From Paenibacillus lacisoli (GTDB lineage Bacteria > Bacillota > Bacilli > Paenibacillales > Paenibacillaceae), in NCBI RefSeq assembly GCF_030580655.1, contig NZ_JAUQTB010000001.1, forward strand, positions 124,001-188,000: a stretch of DNA of 64,000 nt, given 5' to 3'. The notes beneath the pieces were generated by a model, which did no database searches, was not told where the DNA came from, and saw only the letters and a list, made by a program, of their open reading frames with translations. Each line of letters starts with the position of its first letter. The stretch's first letter is position 1. Below, piece after piece: positions 52,415 through 61,925 of the stretch. A program made the position numbers and the translations under genes.

Positions 52415-53685
52415 GGAAGTTTCCAGAACGAACGGATGTCACGGGTTTCATCCCATGTACTCCCGCTCTCCACCTTTTGAAGCAGCGGCTCAATATATGA
52501 TTCGTATTTCGCGTACGCCTTCAGACTGCGGAGATCTTGAAGAATCGGTCCCGCTGCTGCACGGAGGGGCGCTGGATCACCCTCATAATAAGCACGGTGC
52601 AGTTCCTCTTGATCCAGATCACGCCGTTTGAGCTGACGATAACTGCCTGCAATCAGGTAAGCCAGTCCGATCACACCTTTGGCGAGCAGCGGGGAGACCA
52701 GGAAGCTGGGCAATGTCCGGTATTCAAACCCCCCATAGCTTTTGCTCCTGTAATCTCCCAGTACCCCGTATTTCGGCCGGCGCCCGACTCCCCTGCGATC
52801 TTCAAGAAGACTTACCGGAAGCGCAAGATAGTGATCGAGCGCTCGCAGCAGATCACCGGTCAGCAGAACACCGCTGAAGTGAATATGTCCACCCAGCGGC
52901 AGTCCCCGCTGCGGCATGGAACCGGCCTGCCAGATCAGCGTACGGTCGGTAATCCGACCTGAAGCCTGCGAGAGCGTCTGCACCAGATGGTGCAGCAGAC
53001 CTCGCGGATCACGACTCGGAATGGGCCTTAATTCGGCAATCGGATAGGAACGTCTTCCTCCCCGGATTACCGCATCACATCCCACTTGGCCGAAACGATC
53101 CAGAAAACGTGATGCCGGTACAATTTTACGGTCTGAATCCCGCACGAGCACGAACTCCGGATCCATCCCGATTAGAAGCTGTGCAGGCTCCAGCATTTCA
53201 TGTTGAAGCTCCTCAGCATGCTCCTTAACTGCTTTCAGATATAAGGACTTCAGCACGGCGTCTTCCTTCCAAGGCTCGGCCATGATTTCATGAACGGCGT
53301 ATTTGCCGTCAGACACAGCAGAAATACGAACTTCTCCGGCATCCAGGCCCAATGTATAAAGCGCCTTAATGGCCATTCGAATCATTCTGCGCTGCTGGAT
53401 CGGCAGTTCCTGTTCGAGTGACATCTCCTCACGACCTGTCACTCTTCCAGCCGAGTGCATGACCCGCACCAGCTGCAATGTCCGAAAATGTGCGGTCTGG
53501 ATCACATAATGCTGGGTCAGACCTCTACTGTGAACAGCATTCCGGCCAAAGCGGACTGGAATGCCGCTCCGTTCAAGCCTCCTTTTCTTCTCCAGCATGC
53601 TCCAATTTCTGAACTGCTGTATAGATGTGGCTTCATTCTCCAGTTTCGTAACCGCTCCCCCCTTTGGGCAGGGCATGATCTTCAA
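52402..53685 (-). CDS. GS-fold amidoligase (COOH-NH2 ligase type 2)
   Basis: A protein of up to 427 residues of the phiEco32-like amidoligase group, which shares the glutamine synthetase fold and joins carboxyl to amino groups. Visible landmarks are IGMDPEFVLV (acidic metal motif), GGHIHFSG and GGFEYRTLPSF. The N-terminal 170 residues form a separate domain. Substrate unknown; lying between cotE and mutS it may modify spore-coat peptides. The start is uncertain: TTG at 53685 opens the frame, but the best ribosome site (AAAGGGGGGA) lies after it and is followed by no standard start codon. Confidence 0.8.
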   Translation of the reverse strand: MKIMPCPKGGAVTKLENEATSIQQFRNWSMLEKKRRLERSGIPVRFGRNAVHSRGLTQHYVIQTAHFRTLQLVRVMHSAGRVTGREEMSLEQELPIQQRRMIRMAIKALYTLGLDAGEVRISAVSDGKYAVHEIMAEPWKEDAVLKSLYLKAVKEHAEELQHEMLEPAQLLIGMDPEFVLVRDSDRKIVPASRFLDRFGQVGCDAVIRGGRRSYPIAELRPIPSRDPRGLLHHLVQTLSQASGRITDRTLIWQAGSMPQRGLPLGGHIHFSGVLLTGDLLRALDHYLALPVSLLEDRRGVGRRPKYGVLGDYRSKSYGGFEYRTLPSFLVSPLLAKGVIGLAYLIAGSYRQLKRRDLDQEELHRAYYEGDPAPLRAAAGPILQDLRSLKAYAKYESYIEPLLQKVESGSTWDETRDIRSFWKLPTGP

Positions 53686-53700
53686 ATAAATGGCCTAAAA

Positions 53701-53727
53701 AAACAAAAAGGAGGGCTCCTGCCCTCT
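53701..53727 (-). terminator. terminator after cotE
   Basis: Stem GAGGGC/GCCCTC around AGGA, followed by CTTTTTG and further T's on the minus strand. Confidence 0.85.
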
Positions 53728-53780
53728 ACGCAGCCGGACACGGCGCATATAGTAAAGCAACCCTCAAAGTTAAATATGAA

Positions 53781-54341
53781 TTACAATTCGTCATCCAGCA
53801 GATCAGGATCCAGGTCCTCGTAATCACCGGACTCAGCGCCGAAGTCATAGTCCTTGTCTTCAAAATAACCACCCTCGCCAGGGTATACTTTGACGCGGAC
53901 CTTAGTTTCGGCAACCAGCTCAACCGCAAACTCTCGTTCGACACGGATAACAACATTGCCGCCGCCCGAAGATACACTGGCTTCCACACAGCTGGGTTCC
54001 TGCGTTGCCTCCGCGGATACCTCAACGGTGGAAGTCCGATGCTTCGGATCGAGATACGAGAGCGGCACATGCTCTACATACGATACTGTTTCCTTGGCCA
54101 CATCGGTCTGTGAGTTCTTATCGTACGAATACCAGATGTTCAGATCGTACGTACCAATGACCTCAACACCGTCCCCTGCCGAAACCGCTTCGTATTGATG
54201 GTTAATAATCCATGCCCCCAGAATGCTGGTCGGATTATTGGGCGGAGTCACGGTATGAGCAATGGTAGAGAACTTGCGACCCTTTCCGCAGATCGCCTTG
54301 GTGATGATTTCTCTAAATGAGTTCTTATGACTCAATGACAT
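53781..54341 (-). CDS. cotE: outer spore coat morphogenetic protein CotE
   Basis: A 186-residue spore-coat organiser. The start MSLSHKNSFREIITKAICGKGRKFS and the later PNNPTSILGAWIINH and GTYDLNIWYSYDKNSQTDVA are typical of CotE, which in Bacillus builds the outer coat. The last 35 residues are strongly acidic. The ATG at 54341 follows GGAGGAGGT; the frame is open 10 codons further up without a ribosome site. A mother-cell type promoter candidate lies at 54376. Confidence 0.94.
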   Translation of the reverse strand: MSLSHKNSFREIITKAICGKGRKFSTIAHTVTPPNNPTSILGAWIINHQYEAVSAGDGVEVIGTYDLNIWYSYDKNSQTDVAKETVSYVEHVPLSYLDPKHRTSTVEVSAEATQEPSCVEASVSSGGGNVVIRVEREFAVELVAETKVRVKVYPGEGGYFEDKDYDFGAESGDYEDLDPDLLDDEL

Positions 54342-54375
54342 CTTTTGAACCTCCTCCATACAATCATTCACTACA

Positions 54376-54405
54376 AGTGTATGCAGGACATTCGTCTAGG
54401 GTGAC
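54376..54405 (-). promoter_or_regulatory. candidate sigma-E/sigma-K promoter of cotE
   Basis: On the minus strand GTCACC (54405-54400), 16 bases, then CATACACT (54383-54376), which fits the mother-cell -10 pattern. The -35 is weak for sigma-E and acceptable (AC) for sigma-K. Confidence 0.35.
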
Positions 54406-54420
54406 AACTATTTTCTATGA

Positions 54421-55395
54421 TTATATTGAAGACTGCGACCGGGACGGGACAGGCGTCGGCGCCTTGTCTTTTTTCGCTATTTTCAGGTAAAAAGCCAGTT
54501 CCCGGCACAGCTGCAGGATCGCTGAGCGAATCTCGAACTCTTCCCTAGTGGTAGGCAGATCCATGGCCCGGAATTCTTCCTCTACATGAGCAAGAAGGGT
54601 TTCAGTACGCCCCGTATAATGCTCGGACAAGACATCGATACTCAACTGCTCGAATAATTCCGAGACATACTCGGCCTGAGGCAGATGCTCGTACACCTGG
54701 GAGATCAGATGCATCATGAATTGAATCGAATCCAGCTGCTGCTTACGCATATAAAAATAAATATTCCAGTTTTCCTGCGGATTCAGCACCTGATTCTCAA
54801 GTGTCCGGCTGGCGATGGTAAGTCCTCGGCTGATCGCCTGATCTGCTTCAATAATTTCCTTACCGTCCCATACCTTGTCCGGGTAATGGAGCGTATCGGA
54901 AATGTTCTTGAAGATCTGCGAGAACAGCTTGTCAATGTCCTGACGGATATGAAGCAGCGTATTGTCTGCCTTCGGCATATACACCAGATTGACGACCATC
55001 GCCGATCCAAGACCGATCAACAGCAGCCACAACTGGGTCAACAGCACATCGAGATCAATGACGCCGCCGCTGAACACGCGGAAAACGACGACGGACCCGG
55101 TGACAATTCCTTCCTTAAAGCCTGCGCGCACGATCGCCGGGAATGCGGTCAGAATGTACGCACCGAGCACCCAGTAATGAAATCCGAATACTGCAAAAAG
55201 CACACAAGCAAAAAGAAGTCCGACCACCGAAGCAAAAAATCGCGCAGAGATCGTCCGCAAGCTTCTCTTCCGGGTCACATCCACTCCAAGTATGGCCAGC
55301 AGGCCAGCTGAGGTTGCTCCGTGTACCCCCAGCGAATCGGCAATAAGCACCGCCATTAATGATGCAATGGCTGTTTTGATTACCCTGAACCCCAT
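54421..55395 (-). CDS. aromatic acid exporter (ArAE/FUSC-like) membrane protein
   Basis: A 324-residue protein: six hydrophobic helices in the first 145 residues, with basic loop DVTRKRSLRTISARF, then a helical cytosolic domain of about 170 residues. This is the ArAE_1 layout (YqjA-type). The transported compound is unknown. It is a single gene. Confidence 0.85.
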   Translation of the reverse strand: MGFRVIKTAIASLMAVLIADSLGVHGATSAGLLAILGVDVTRKRSLRTISARFFASVVGLLFACVLFAVFGFHYWVLGAYILTAFPAIVRAGFKEGIVTGSVVVFRVFSGGVIDLDVLLTQLWLLLIGLGSAMVVNLVYMPKADNTLLHIRQDIDKLFSQIFKNISDTLHYPDKVWDGKEIIEADQAISRGLTIASRTLENQVLNPQENWNIYFYMRKQQLDSIQFMMHLISQVYEHLPQAEYVSELFEQLSIDVLSEHYTGRTETLLAHVEEEFRAMDLPTTREEFEIRSAILQLCRELAFYLKIAKKDKAPTPVPSRSQSSI

Positions 55396-55577
55396 CTAAC
55401 TACCTCACTCTTCTCTTGGCTGATCAGTATGTATGAATCTGTCTGCATGCTGATCCTTTACTATTCCATGTTGATCCTTAGTAAGCCGCATATTATAGCA
55501 CTTGATCTATGGTACTTGATTTTCAACTTGTATACAACTTAACGGTCAGCGTCATATTGGGAGGGGAATACTCCTAT

Positions 55578-55610
55578 AAAAAAAGCCGCTTCCGCAGCAC
55601 CTTAACGGCT
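55578..55610 (-). terminator. terminator after the ABC importer operon
   Basis: Stem AGCCG/CGGCT with a long loop and seven T's on the minus strand; the 5' arm includes the permease stop codon. Confidence 0.7.
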
Positions 55611-56426
55611 GGAAAGCAGCTTTTTCTCGATATAGGCGACCCCCTGATACATCAGAGCAGCTACCACAGCAATGATCAGCAGACTTGACATCACCAGCGT
55701 GAAGTTGAATACCTGAAACCCGTAGATAATCTGGTATCCAAGTCCATTCTTGGCGACAAGAAATTCACCAACAATTACACCCACCCATGCCATGCCTACA
55801 TTCACTTTTAAGGTTGAGACAATAGCCGGGTATGAAGCGGGCAGTACGACTTTGCGGAAAATATCCTTCTTCCCGCCGCCGAAGCTGCGGATCAGCTTAA
55901 TGAATTGGGGATCGACTTCATTAAAGCTGTTATATACGACCAGCGTCGTTATAATGACTGTGATTGATAAGGTTGTCACCACAATCGCATTAAAGCCGGC
56001 TCCGAACATCACGATAAAGATCGGGCCAAGCGCTACTTTGGGCATACTATTGAAGACAACCATATAGGGATCCAGCACCTTCGACAGAAACGGAGACCAC
56101 CAGATCAGCACGGCCAGCAGGGTACCGAACAGTGTGCCAAGTACAAAGCCAGTCACCGTCTCACCTACCGTCATGCCCAGATGAACCCAAAGCTCTCCGC
56201 TGCAGGCATCCTTCCAGATCTGCCCGAATACTTTGGTTGGATAACTGAACAGCAGAACATCAATCCAGCGCAGACGGCCGGCTGCTTCCCACAATGCGAA
56301 CAGCAGGAACAATATGGAGAGCTGAACGGTCAAAACCTGGCGCCGGTAGGATCTTCTCCGTACCTGATGCTGAAGGTGCAGCTCCAGCAGCCATTTCTCG
56401 CGCGCTTTATGCGGCATGTCATTCAA
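55602..56426 (-). CDS. ABC importer permease (SsuC/TauC/YtlD type)
   Basis: A 274-residue BPD-type permease with about six membrane helices and the EAA-like loop IKLIRSFGGGKKDIFRKVVLPASYP. Together with the ATPase and the substrate-binding lipoprotein it forms a nitrate/sulfonate/taurine-type importer. The start appears to be TTG at 56426, seven bases after GGAAGGAG, which lies in the end of the ATPase gene. Confidence 0.9.
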   Translation of the reverse strand: MNDMPHKAREKWLLELHLQHQVRRRSYRRQVLTVQLSILFLLFALWEAAGRLRWIDVLLFSYPTKVFGQIWKDACSGELWVHLGMTVGETVTGFVLGTLFGTLLAVLIWWSPFLSKVLDPYMVVFNSMPKVALGPIFIVMFGAGFNAIVVTTLSITVIITTLVVYNSFNEVDPQFIKLIRSFGGGKKDIFRKVVLPASYPAIVSTLKVNVGMAWVGVIVGEFLVAKNGLGYQIIYGFQVFNFTLVMSSLLIIAVVAALMYQGVAYIEKKLLSSR

Positions 56427-56433
56427 AGGTTAC

Positions 56434-57210
56434 TCACTCCTTCCCGCCGACAGCTTCCAGCTCCCTCCAGATTTCATGAAACAGCTCTGTAAACCCTTCC
56501 TGTTCCCTGGCATAGAAAGGCTGCGCTTCCCGGATATGCTCCGGAATCTCGAACACCCGCCGGATCCGTCCCGGGTTACGTCCCAGCACAATAACCCGGT
56601 CGCTGATGGCAGCCGCTTCCTGCAGGTCATGCGTGACCAGTACAGCCGTCTTGCCTCTGCTGCGGAGAATATCTGCAACAAGATCCTCCAGCTGCAGCTT
56701 GGTCTGGTAGTCCAGCGCTGAGAACGGCTCATCGAGCAGCAGAAGATCCGGATCCATCGCAAGTGTACGTACCAGCGCTACCCGCTGCCGCATACCGCCC
56801 GACAGCTGGGAAGGATAAAGATCATAGGCACCAGCAAGATTCATACCATCAAGCATGCTTCGTGTACGGGCTTTGGCGGGTTCGTCAAGGCGTCCTGTCA
56901 GTTCAAGTCCTAATACGGCATTCTCCAGAATCGTGCGCCAAGGCAGCAGATAATCCTGCTGCAGCATATAACCGACCTGGGATGTCGGCCCTGCGACCTT
57001 ATGGCCGTTTAACAGGACCTCCCCTGCAGCCGGACGGATCAGACCCGCAATGATCGACAGCAGGGTCGTTTTACCGCAGCCGCTGGGGCCGACAAGACTC
57101 AGGAACTCACCCTGGCGAACGTTTAAGTTGACTTCTTCAATGGCAAGTGAGGCTTCCTGATCCGTAACATATACGTGGGAGATATCCCTTAATTCAACTA
57201 AAGGCTGCAA
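56434..57210 (-). CDS. ABC importer ATPase (SsuB/TauB/YtlC type)
   Basis: A 258-residue ATPase: Walker A GPSGCGKTT, signature LSGGMRQRV, Walker B LLLLDEPFSALD and switch THDLQEA. The TTG at 57210 is the likely start, with AAAGGAGAG 6 bases upstream; the open frame to 57237 would place that site inside the gene. Confidence 0.92.
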   Translation of the reverse strand: MQPLVELRDISHVYVTDQEASLAIEEVNLNVRQGEFLSLVGPSGCGKTTLLSIIAGLIRPAAGEVLLNGHKVAGPTSQVGYMLQQDYLLPWRTILENAVLGLELTGRLDEPAKARTRSMLDGMNLAGAYDLYPSQLSGGMRQRVALVRTLAMDPDLLLLDEPFSALDYQTKLQLEDLVADILRSRGKTAVLVTHDLQEAAAISDRVIVLGRNPGRIRRVFEIPEHIREAQPFYAREQEGFTELFHEIWRELEAVGGKE

Positions 57211-57254
57211 TCGTCCCTCTCCTTTCACGGACGGCACCGCAGCGGATCAGGCCG

Positions 57255-58250
57255 TTATTTTTGAGAAAAGCTGTTGTCGACGATTTGATCCGGTGCCACT
57301 TTTTCTTTCAGTTCTCCTGCACTGGTCATGACACCCAGCAGGTTATTCCATTCTGCCTCATCAATGACCGGATCCGCGGCATAAGTCTGCTGCTCCTTGT
57401 AGCGTTTAACGGCACTTATAACGATATTCCGGTCGGTATCCTTGAAATAAGGAAGAATGACATCGGCAATTTCTTCGGGCGAATGCGCAGCTGTCCAATC
57501 CTGTGCCTTCTGAATGGCGGCTGTAAATTTACGGATCGTATCCTTATTTTTACTGATGTAGCTTTGCTTCGCCATATAGACCGTGTAAGGAAGTCTGCCG
57601 CTCTCAACCCCGAAGGATGCCACGACCTTCCCTCTCCCTTCCTTCTCAAAGATGGAGGCTTGAGGTTCAAACAGCTGTACATATTGACCGGTTCCCGAGG
57701 CAAAAGCAGACGCAATATTAGCAAAATCTATATTTTGAACCAGCTTAATATCCTTTTGCGGATCGATGTTATGCTTTTTTAAAGTGAATTCCCCTGCCAT
57801 CTGCGGCATGCCTCCCTTGCGCTGCCCCAGGAATTCTTTGCCCTTCAGCTGATCCCACTCAAAAGTCCCAATGCCGTCTCTGGCAAACAGGAAGGTCCCG
57901 TCAGTCTGGGTCAGCTGTGCAAAGTTAATGACCGGGTCCTCAGCTCCCTGCTGGTATACATATATCGAAGTTTCTGCACCAATCAGTGCAATATCAGATT
58001 GATTGGACAGCAGGGCTGTCATCGCTTTATCACCGCCTGGCGTTGTCGTAAGCTCCACATCAAGTCCTTCTTCCTTGAACATTCCCTGACTGAGTGCAAC
58101 ATACTGCGGTGCATAAAATACAGTGCGTGCCACTTCCCCCAATTTCACCTTGATTAGTCCTGACTTGCTGCCACAGCCGCTGAGCACTAAACCGGTCAAT
58201 GCCAGAGCGGACAGCAGCATGCCGAACGTTCTCCAGCTGCCTGCCTTCAT
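57255..58250 (-). CDS. ABC importer substrate-binding lipoprotein (NMT1/YtlA type)
   Basis: A 331-residue lipoprotein: signal peptide with lipobox LVLSGC (Cys26), then a periplasmic-binding fold of the SsuA/NMT1 family (VFYAPQYVALSQGMFKEEGLDVEL, SNQSDIALIG). Relatives bind sulfonates, taurine, or thiamine-precursor pyrimidines. The ligand cannot be told from sequence, and no riboswitch precedes it. GTGGAGGG precedes the ATG. It is the first gene of the three. Confidence 0.92.
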   Translation of the reverse strand: MKAGSWRTFGMLLSALALTGLVLSGCGSKSGLIKVKLGEVARTVFYAPQYVALSQGMFKEEGLDVELTTTPGGDKAMTALLSNQSDIALIGAETSIYVYQQGAEDPVINFAQLTQTDGTFLFARDGIGTFEWDQLKGKEFLGQRKGGMPQMAGEFTLKKHNIDPQKDIKLVQNIDFANIASAFASGTGQYVQLFEPQASIFEKEGRGKVVASFGVESGRLPYTVYMAKQSYISKNKDTIRKFTAAIQKAQDWTAAHSPEEIADVILPYFKDTDRNIVISAVKRYKEQQTYAADPVIDEAEWNNLLGVMTSAGELKEKVAPDQIVDNSFSQK

Positions 58251-58357
58251 CGAGATCCCTCCACTTCCTATGCGCTATGGCTATATTCATACCATATGCG
58301 CCCGGAACCGAAAGGGAACCTGCCTGTTAGTCGAATGGGAGAGGTATTTTCCCATGT

Positions 58358-58390
58358 CAAAAACCGCCGACGCACGCGTCAGCGGTTTAT
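58358..58390 (-). terminator. terminator after the carboxypeptidase gene
   Basis: Stem AACCGCTGACGC/GCGTCGGCGGTT (mismatched once) followed by TTTTTG on the minus strand. Confidence 0.85.
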
Positions 58391-58423
58391 CAAAAAGAAG
58401 CTTGACGGTCACTGTCAATTGAA

Positions 58424-59947
58424 TTACAGCGACAAGTTATAGATCTCGTTATATTTGTTCTCCAGATAATCACAAAGATAATCCGGATTCAGGTCCTCAC
58501 CGGTGACGGCAAGAATCAGCTCAGATGGTGTACGGCTCTTTCCGTAGCGATAAATCTTGTCACTGAGCCACTCCTTAATCGGGAGCAGATTCCCCTTCGC
58601 AATATAGGTGTCGAATTCAGGCATTTCCTTGCGGAGTGTCACCAGAATCTGCGCGGCATACATATTTCCTAGCGAATAGGAAGCGAAGTAACCAAAATCT
58701 CCCCCGGACCAGTGTACATCCTGCAGGACACCGAGTCCGTCATTCGGCGGGGTGATCCCCAGATATTCCTGGTATTTTGCATTCCATACTTCAGGCAGCT
58801 TCTTCACATCAAGTCCTTCGTTGAAAAGCATCTTCTCAATTTCGTAACGGATAATGATATGAAGATTGTACGTCAGCTCATCGGCTTCGATCCGTATCAA
58901 AGAGTTCTCCACACGGTTGACAGCACGATAGAACTGTTCAACCTCTACATCTTTCAGCTGCTCCGGGAAATGCTTCTGCAAATCACCATAATACCGCTCC
59001 CAGAACGGACGGCTGCGGCCGATCATATTCTCCCACAGCCGGGACTGCGACTCATGTATTCCCATAGAGGTGCCTTGGGCCAGCAGCGTACCTGCAAGCT
59101 TCGGATCAATATTCTGCTCATAGAGGGCATGTCCGCCTTCATGCAGGGAACTGAAGATCGCACTTGTAACGTCATCCTGCAGATAATGGGTCGTAATCCG
59201 CACATCCCCCGGATTTAGTCCGGTTGCGAAAGGATGAACACTCTCATCCAGACGGCCAGCATCAAAATCGTACCCCATCTGTTCCAGAACAAACAGGCCG
59301 AATTTCTCCTGCTGGTCTTCGCTGAACAGCTGCTTCATAAAGGAGTTATCCGGTTTGTTCGGGGACGCCTGGATTTTCTCGAGCAGCGGCACCAGACGCG
59401 TTTTCACCCTATCAAACACTTTATCCAGCTTCTGGACAGTCATATCAGGCTCGTACATATCCAGCAGGGTATCATATCGAGTGTCCTTCACACCCCAATA
59501 ATCAATAAATTCCTTCTTAAGCGCCACGATCTGGGACAGGTAAGGCTCAAATCCCGGAAAGTCACTGTTGTGCTTGGCTTCTTCCCAGTAAGTCTGGGCT
59601 TTGGCAGACAGAACGCTGTACTCCTGTATTTTCTCAGCAGGCACAGACTGGTTGAGGTCATAGTCCTTCTTGCTGTTCTCCACCTGACGGCGATCATCAT
59701 CCGATAACGATTTCAGGACATCCGGCTGAGTCAAATATTCCAGCAGCTGTTCCATCTCATTCGAAACTTCCAGACGAAAGGCTTCGGCTGTTAATACACC
59801 CACTGTCTCGGAACGGATTTCTGTACCTTTGCGCGGCGCTCCGGTCCTCATATCCCAATGAAGAAGGCCAATCGCCTCGTGATAGCTTTTAATTTTCCGT
59901 ACCAATTGTTTGAATGCTTGCAGTTGATCCGTGGTTTGCAGCGTCAT
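58424..59947 (-). CDS. M32 family metallocarboxypeptidase
   Basis: A 507-residue thermostable-carboxypeptidase-1-type enzyme: zinc motif HEGGHALYEQ, the later glutamate region GIHESQSRLWENM, plus VRITTHYLQDD and IRIEADELTYNLHIIIRYE. It removes C-terminal residues from peptides in the cytosol. Length fits the family. It is divergent from the carbonic anhydrase gene. Confidence 0.95.
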   Translation of the reverse strand: MTLQTTDQLQAFKQLVRKIKSYHEAIGLLHWDMRTGAPRKGTEIRSETVGVLTAEAFRLEVSNEMEQLLEYLTQPDVLKSLSDDDRRQVENSKKDYDLNQSVPAEKIQEYSVLSAKAQTYWEEAKHNSDFPGFEPYLSQIVALKKEFIDYWGVKDTRYDTLLDMYEPDMTVQKLDKVFDRVKTRLVPLLEKIQASPNKPDNSFMKQLFSEDQQEKFGLFVLEQMGYDFDAGRLDESVHPFATGLNPGDVRITTHYLQDDVTSAIFSSLHEGGHALYEQNIDPKLAGTLLAQGTSMGIHESQSRLWENMIGRSRPFWERYYGDLQKHFPEQLKDVEVEQFYRAVNRVENSLIRIEADELTYNLHIIIRYEIEKMLFNEGLDVKKLPEVWNAKYQEYLGITPPNDGLGVLQDVHWSGGDFGYFASYSLGNMYAAQILVTLRKEMPEFDTYIAKGNLLPIKEWLSDKIYRYGKSRTPSELILAVTGEDLNPDYLCDYLENKYNEIYNLSL

Positions 59948-60076
59948 GGCAGTTATTCCCCTCTCCGTAATTTTCCTTTCTTCTTGATGATACTTACCGA
60001 TAGGGATATAATCAACTTTTAGCAGCAGGTCACTAACTCTCTGCCTTGATATCAGTCATTGAACGGAGGAATCATC

Positions 60077-60643
60077 ATGAACCATATTGAAGAGATTTTG
60101 GAGCATAACCGTCAGTTTGTCGAATCTAAGGAATATGTGAAATATCAGAATGGCAAATCCCCACGCAAAAAAATGGTTATCGTCACATGTATGGATACGC
60201 GTCTGGTTGAGCTCCTCCCCAAAGCTATGAACCTGCGTAACGGTGATGTAAAAATTATTAAAACGGCCGGCGCGATCGTCTCACAGCCATTCGGCAGCGT
60301 CATGCGCAGTATCATGGTCGCCCTGTACGAGCTCGGAGCAGAAGAGGTTCTCGTGGTCGGTCATTACGATTGCGGCATGGCTTCCCTCGATTCCGAGAAG
60401 ATGATTGGTCATATTCTTGAGCGCGGTGTATCGCAGGAAGTTCTGAATACGATTGAAAATATCGGGATCAAGCTTCCTAAGTGGCTGAAAGGGTTTGATA
60501 ACGTCAGTGACGGGGTAATCAATACCGTGGAGATGATCCGCAGTCATCCCCTATTCCCCCCAAACGCACCGGTTCATGGTATGATCATTGATCCCGATAC
60601 CGGGAGATTAGATCAGGTCGTGAACGGGTACGAACGGCAATAG
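60077..60643 (+). CDS. beta-class carbonic anhydrase
   Basis: Interconverts CO2 and bicarbonate. The 188-residue protein has zinc ligands in VTCMDTRL (Cys, then Asp/Arg dyad) and GHYDCGM (His, Cys), and KTAGAIV. The ATG at 60077 follows GGAGGA; the frame open from 60059 includes that ribosome site. YtiB/YvdA of Bacillus are relatives of this small form. Confidence 0.94.
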   Translation: MNHIEEILEHNRQFVESKEYVKYQNGKSPRKKMVIVTCMDTRLVELLPKAMNLRNGDVKIIKTAGAIVSQPFGSVMRSIMVALYELGAEEVLVVGHYDCGMASLDSEKMIGHILERGVSQEVLNTIENIGIKLPKWLKGFDNVSDGVINTVEMIRSHPLFPPNAPVHGMIIDPDTGRLDQVVNGYERQ

Positions 60644-60665
60644 ACTTCTCTCTACTTTGCTTTTT

Positions 60666-60694
60666 GGCACGGATTTCGATCCGTGCCCTTTTTG
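60666..60694 (+). terminator. terminator after the carbonic anhydrase gene
   Basis: Perfect stem GGCACGGAT/ATCCGTGCC with a TTCG loop and CTTTTTG. Confidence 0.93.
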
Positions 60695-60731
60695 TGTCTG
60701 CTGCAGCAAATTTGTCAAACCATACAGTGAT

Positions 60732-60741
60732 AGTGTACACT
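60732..60741. promoter_or_regulatory. palindrome upstream of the PadR gene
   Basis: AGTGTACACT is a perfect 10-base palindrome about 65 bases before the PadR-type gene. PadR proteins often bind such sites in their own promoters, so autoregulation is plausible. Confidence 0.4.
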
Positions 60742-60804
60742 TTTAAGTAAGCGGTCGCAAAGGTTACACGGCAGGCCGTTATAATAGCAAAGGAGAGTCG
60801 TCCG

Positions 60805-61371
60805 ATGAACTTGTTATCTTACGGCTTGCTGGGCATGGTCGCCCGCGAGGAATCTTCCGGATACGACCTCATGCTCAAAATTCAGCCTTATTGGCAGGCC
60901 AAGCACAGCCAGATCTATCCTCTGCTGTCCAGAATGGAAGAGAAGAACCTGCTCTCATCCCGCTGGATTCAGCAATCCGACAAGCCTGACAAGAAGATGT
61001 ACGGTATAACCGAGCATGGACGTGAAATTCTGCAGGAATGGATGCTCAGTCATTTGTCAGCACCGGTCACCCGGGATGAGCTTAGTCTGAGACTGTTCTG
61101 CCTGTGGTTGACAGAGGAAGAAGGTGCACGCCGCATGGTGGCGGAACGCAAACGGCACTTTTTGGAACGTATTGATTATTTTGAATCCCTTCTTGCCTCA
61201 CGACCGCAGCATACACCCACTTTCGGCAGCCCGGAGTTCGGAGAATTTATCCTGATCCAGAAGGGCCTTATGAATGCACGTGCTGGCCTCGAATGGTGCC
61301 AGATGGTTTTGGGCATGATTCCCCGTGAAGGAACCACCAGCCTGCAGGAGAAACTTGTCTCAAGCATCTAG
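60805..61371 (+). CDS. PadR family transcriptional regulator
   Basis: A 188-residue regulator: N-terminal PadR winged helix (LGMVAREESSGYDLM, HSQIYPLLSRMEEKNLL, YGITEHGREIL) and a C-terminal helical dimerisation domain of the Vir_act_alpha_C type. PadR proteins repress genes for small toxic compounds. No clear target is adjacent. AAAGGAGAG lies about 7 bases before the ATG. Confidence 0.93.
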   Translation: MNLLSYGLLGMVAREESSGYDLMLKIQPYWQAKHSQIYPLLSRMEEKNLLSSRWIQQSDKPDKKMYGITEHGREILQEWMLSHLSAPVTRDELSLRLFCLWLTEEEGARRMVAERKRHFLERIDYFESLLASRPQHTPTFGSPEFGEFILIQKGLMNARAGLEWCQMVLGMIPREGTTSLQEKLVSSI

Positions 61372-61478
61372 CTGCACAGATCAAAACAATTTTAAATGAA
61401 AATTGAAACCATTCTGGTTTCTGCACGTATTACCTGATATACACCAACACATACTTTACAGGGGGTAACTCAACGTTT

Positions 61479-61922
61479 ATGAAAAATTTTAAATTAAAGA
61501 ATCTGATGATGATCCTGATGACCATCACCCTTTTGTTCGCTACAACGATTGCACCAAGCACAGTTGACGCCAAACGCGGAGGCGGATTCAGTTCCGGCAC
61601 ACGCTCTTATACAACAACACCTAAGAAAGCCGATAACAACGTGTCCAAATCGAACACCAATTCCAACAAGTCCGGTACAACTTCCGGAACAACAGCTAAC
61701 CGCGGTTTCTTCAGCGGCGGCGGATTCATGAAGGGTCTGCTCGTCGGCGGTCTGGCCGGCATGCTGTTTGGTGGATTGTTCGGCAATATGGGCTTCCTGG
61801 GTAACCTGCTTGGTCTCGCTATTAACCTGCTTGCTATTTATCTGCTGGTCGTTATCGTGGTGGCGATCTACAGAGGCTTCAAGAATCGTCGCAAACCTGA
61901 CGACAGTCGTGGACGGTACTAA
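61479..61922 (+). CDS. Gly-rich membrane protein of unknown function
   Basis: Not recognised as a named family. The 147 residues have a signal peptide (1-31, site near VDA), a Ser/Thr/Asn-rich linker (35-75), a glycine-zipper segment FFSGGGFMKGLLVGGLAGML with GGLFGN following, a second hydrophobic helix (about 107-131) and a basic tail. The layout resembles small Tim44-like or glycine-zipper proteins. It is directly followed (3 bases) by the DUF2653 gene, so the two probably act together. Confidence 0.8.
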   Translation: MKNFKLKNLMMILMTITLLFATTIAPSTVDAKRGGGFSSGTRSYTTTPKKADNNVSKSNTNSNKSGTTSGTTANRGFFSGGGFMKGLLVGGLAGMLFGGLFGNMGFLGNLLGLAINLLAIYLLVVIVVAIYRGFKNRRKPDDSRGRY

Positions 61923-61925
61923 TTC

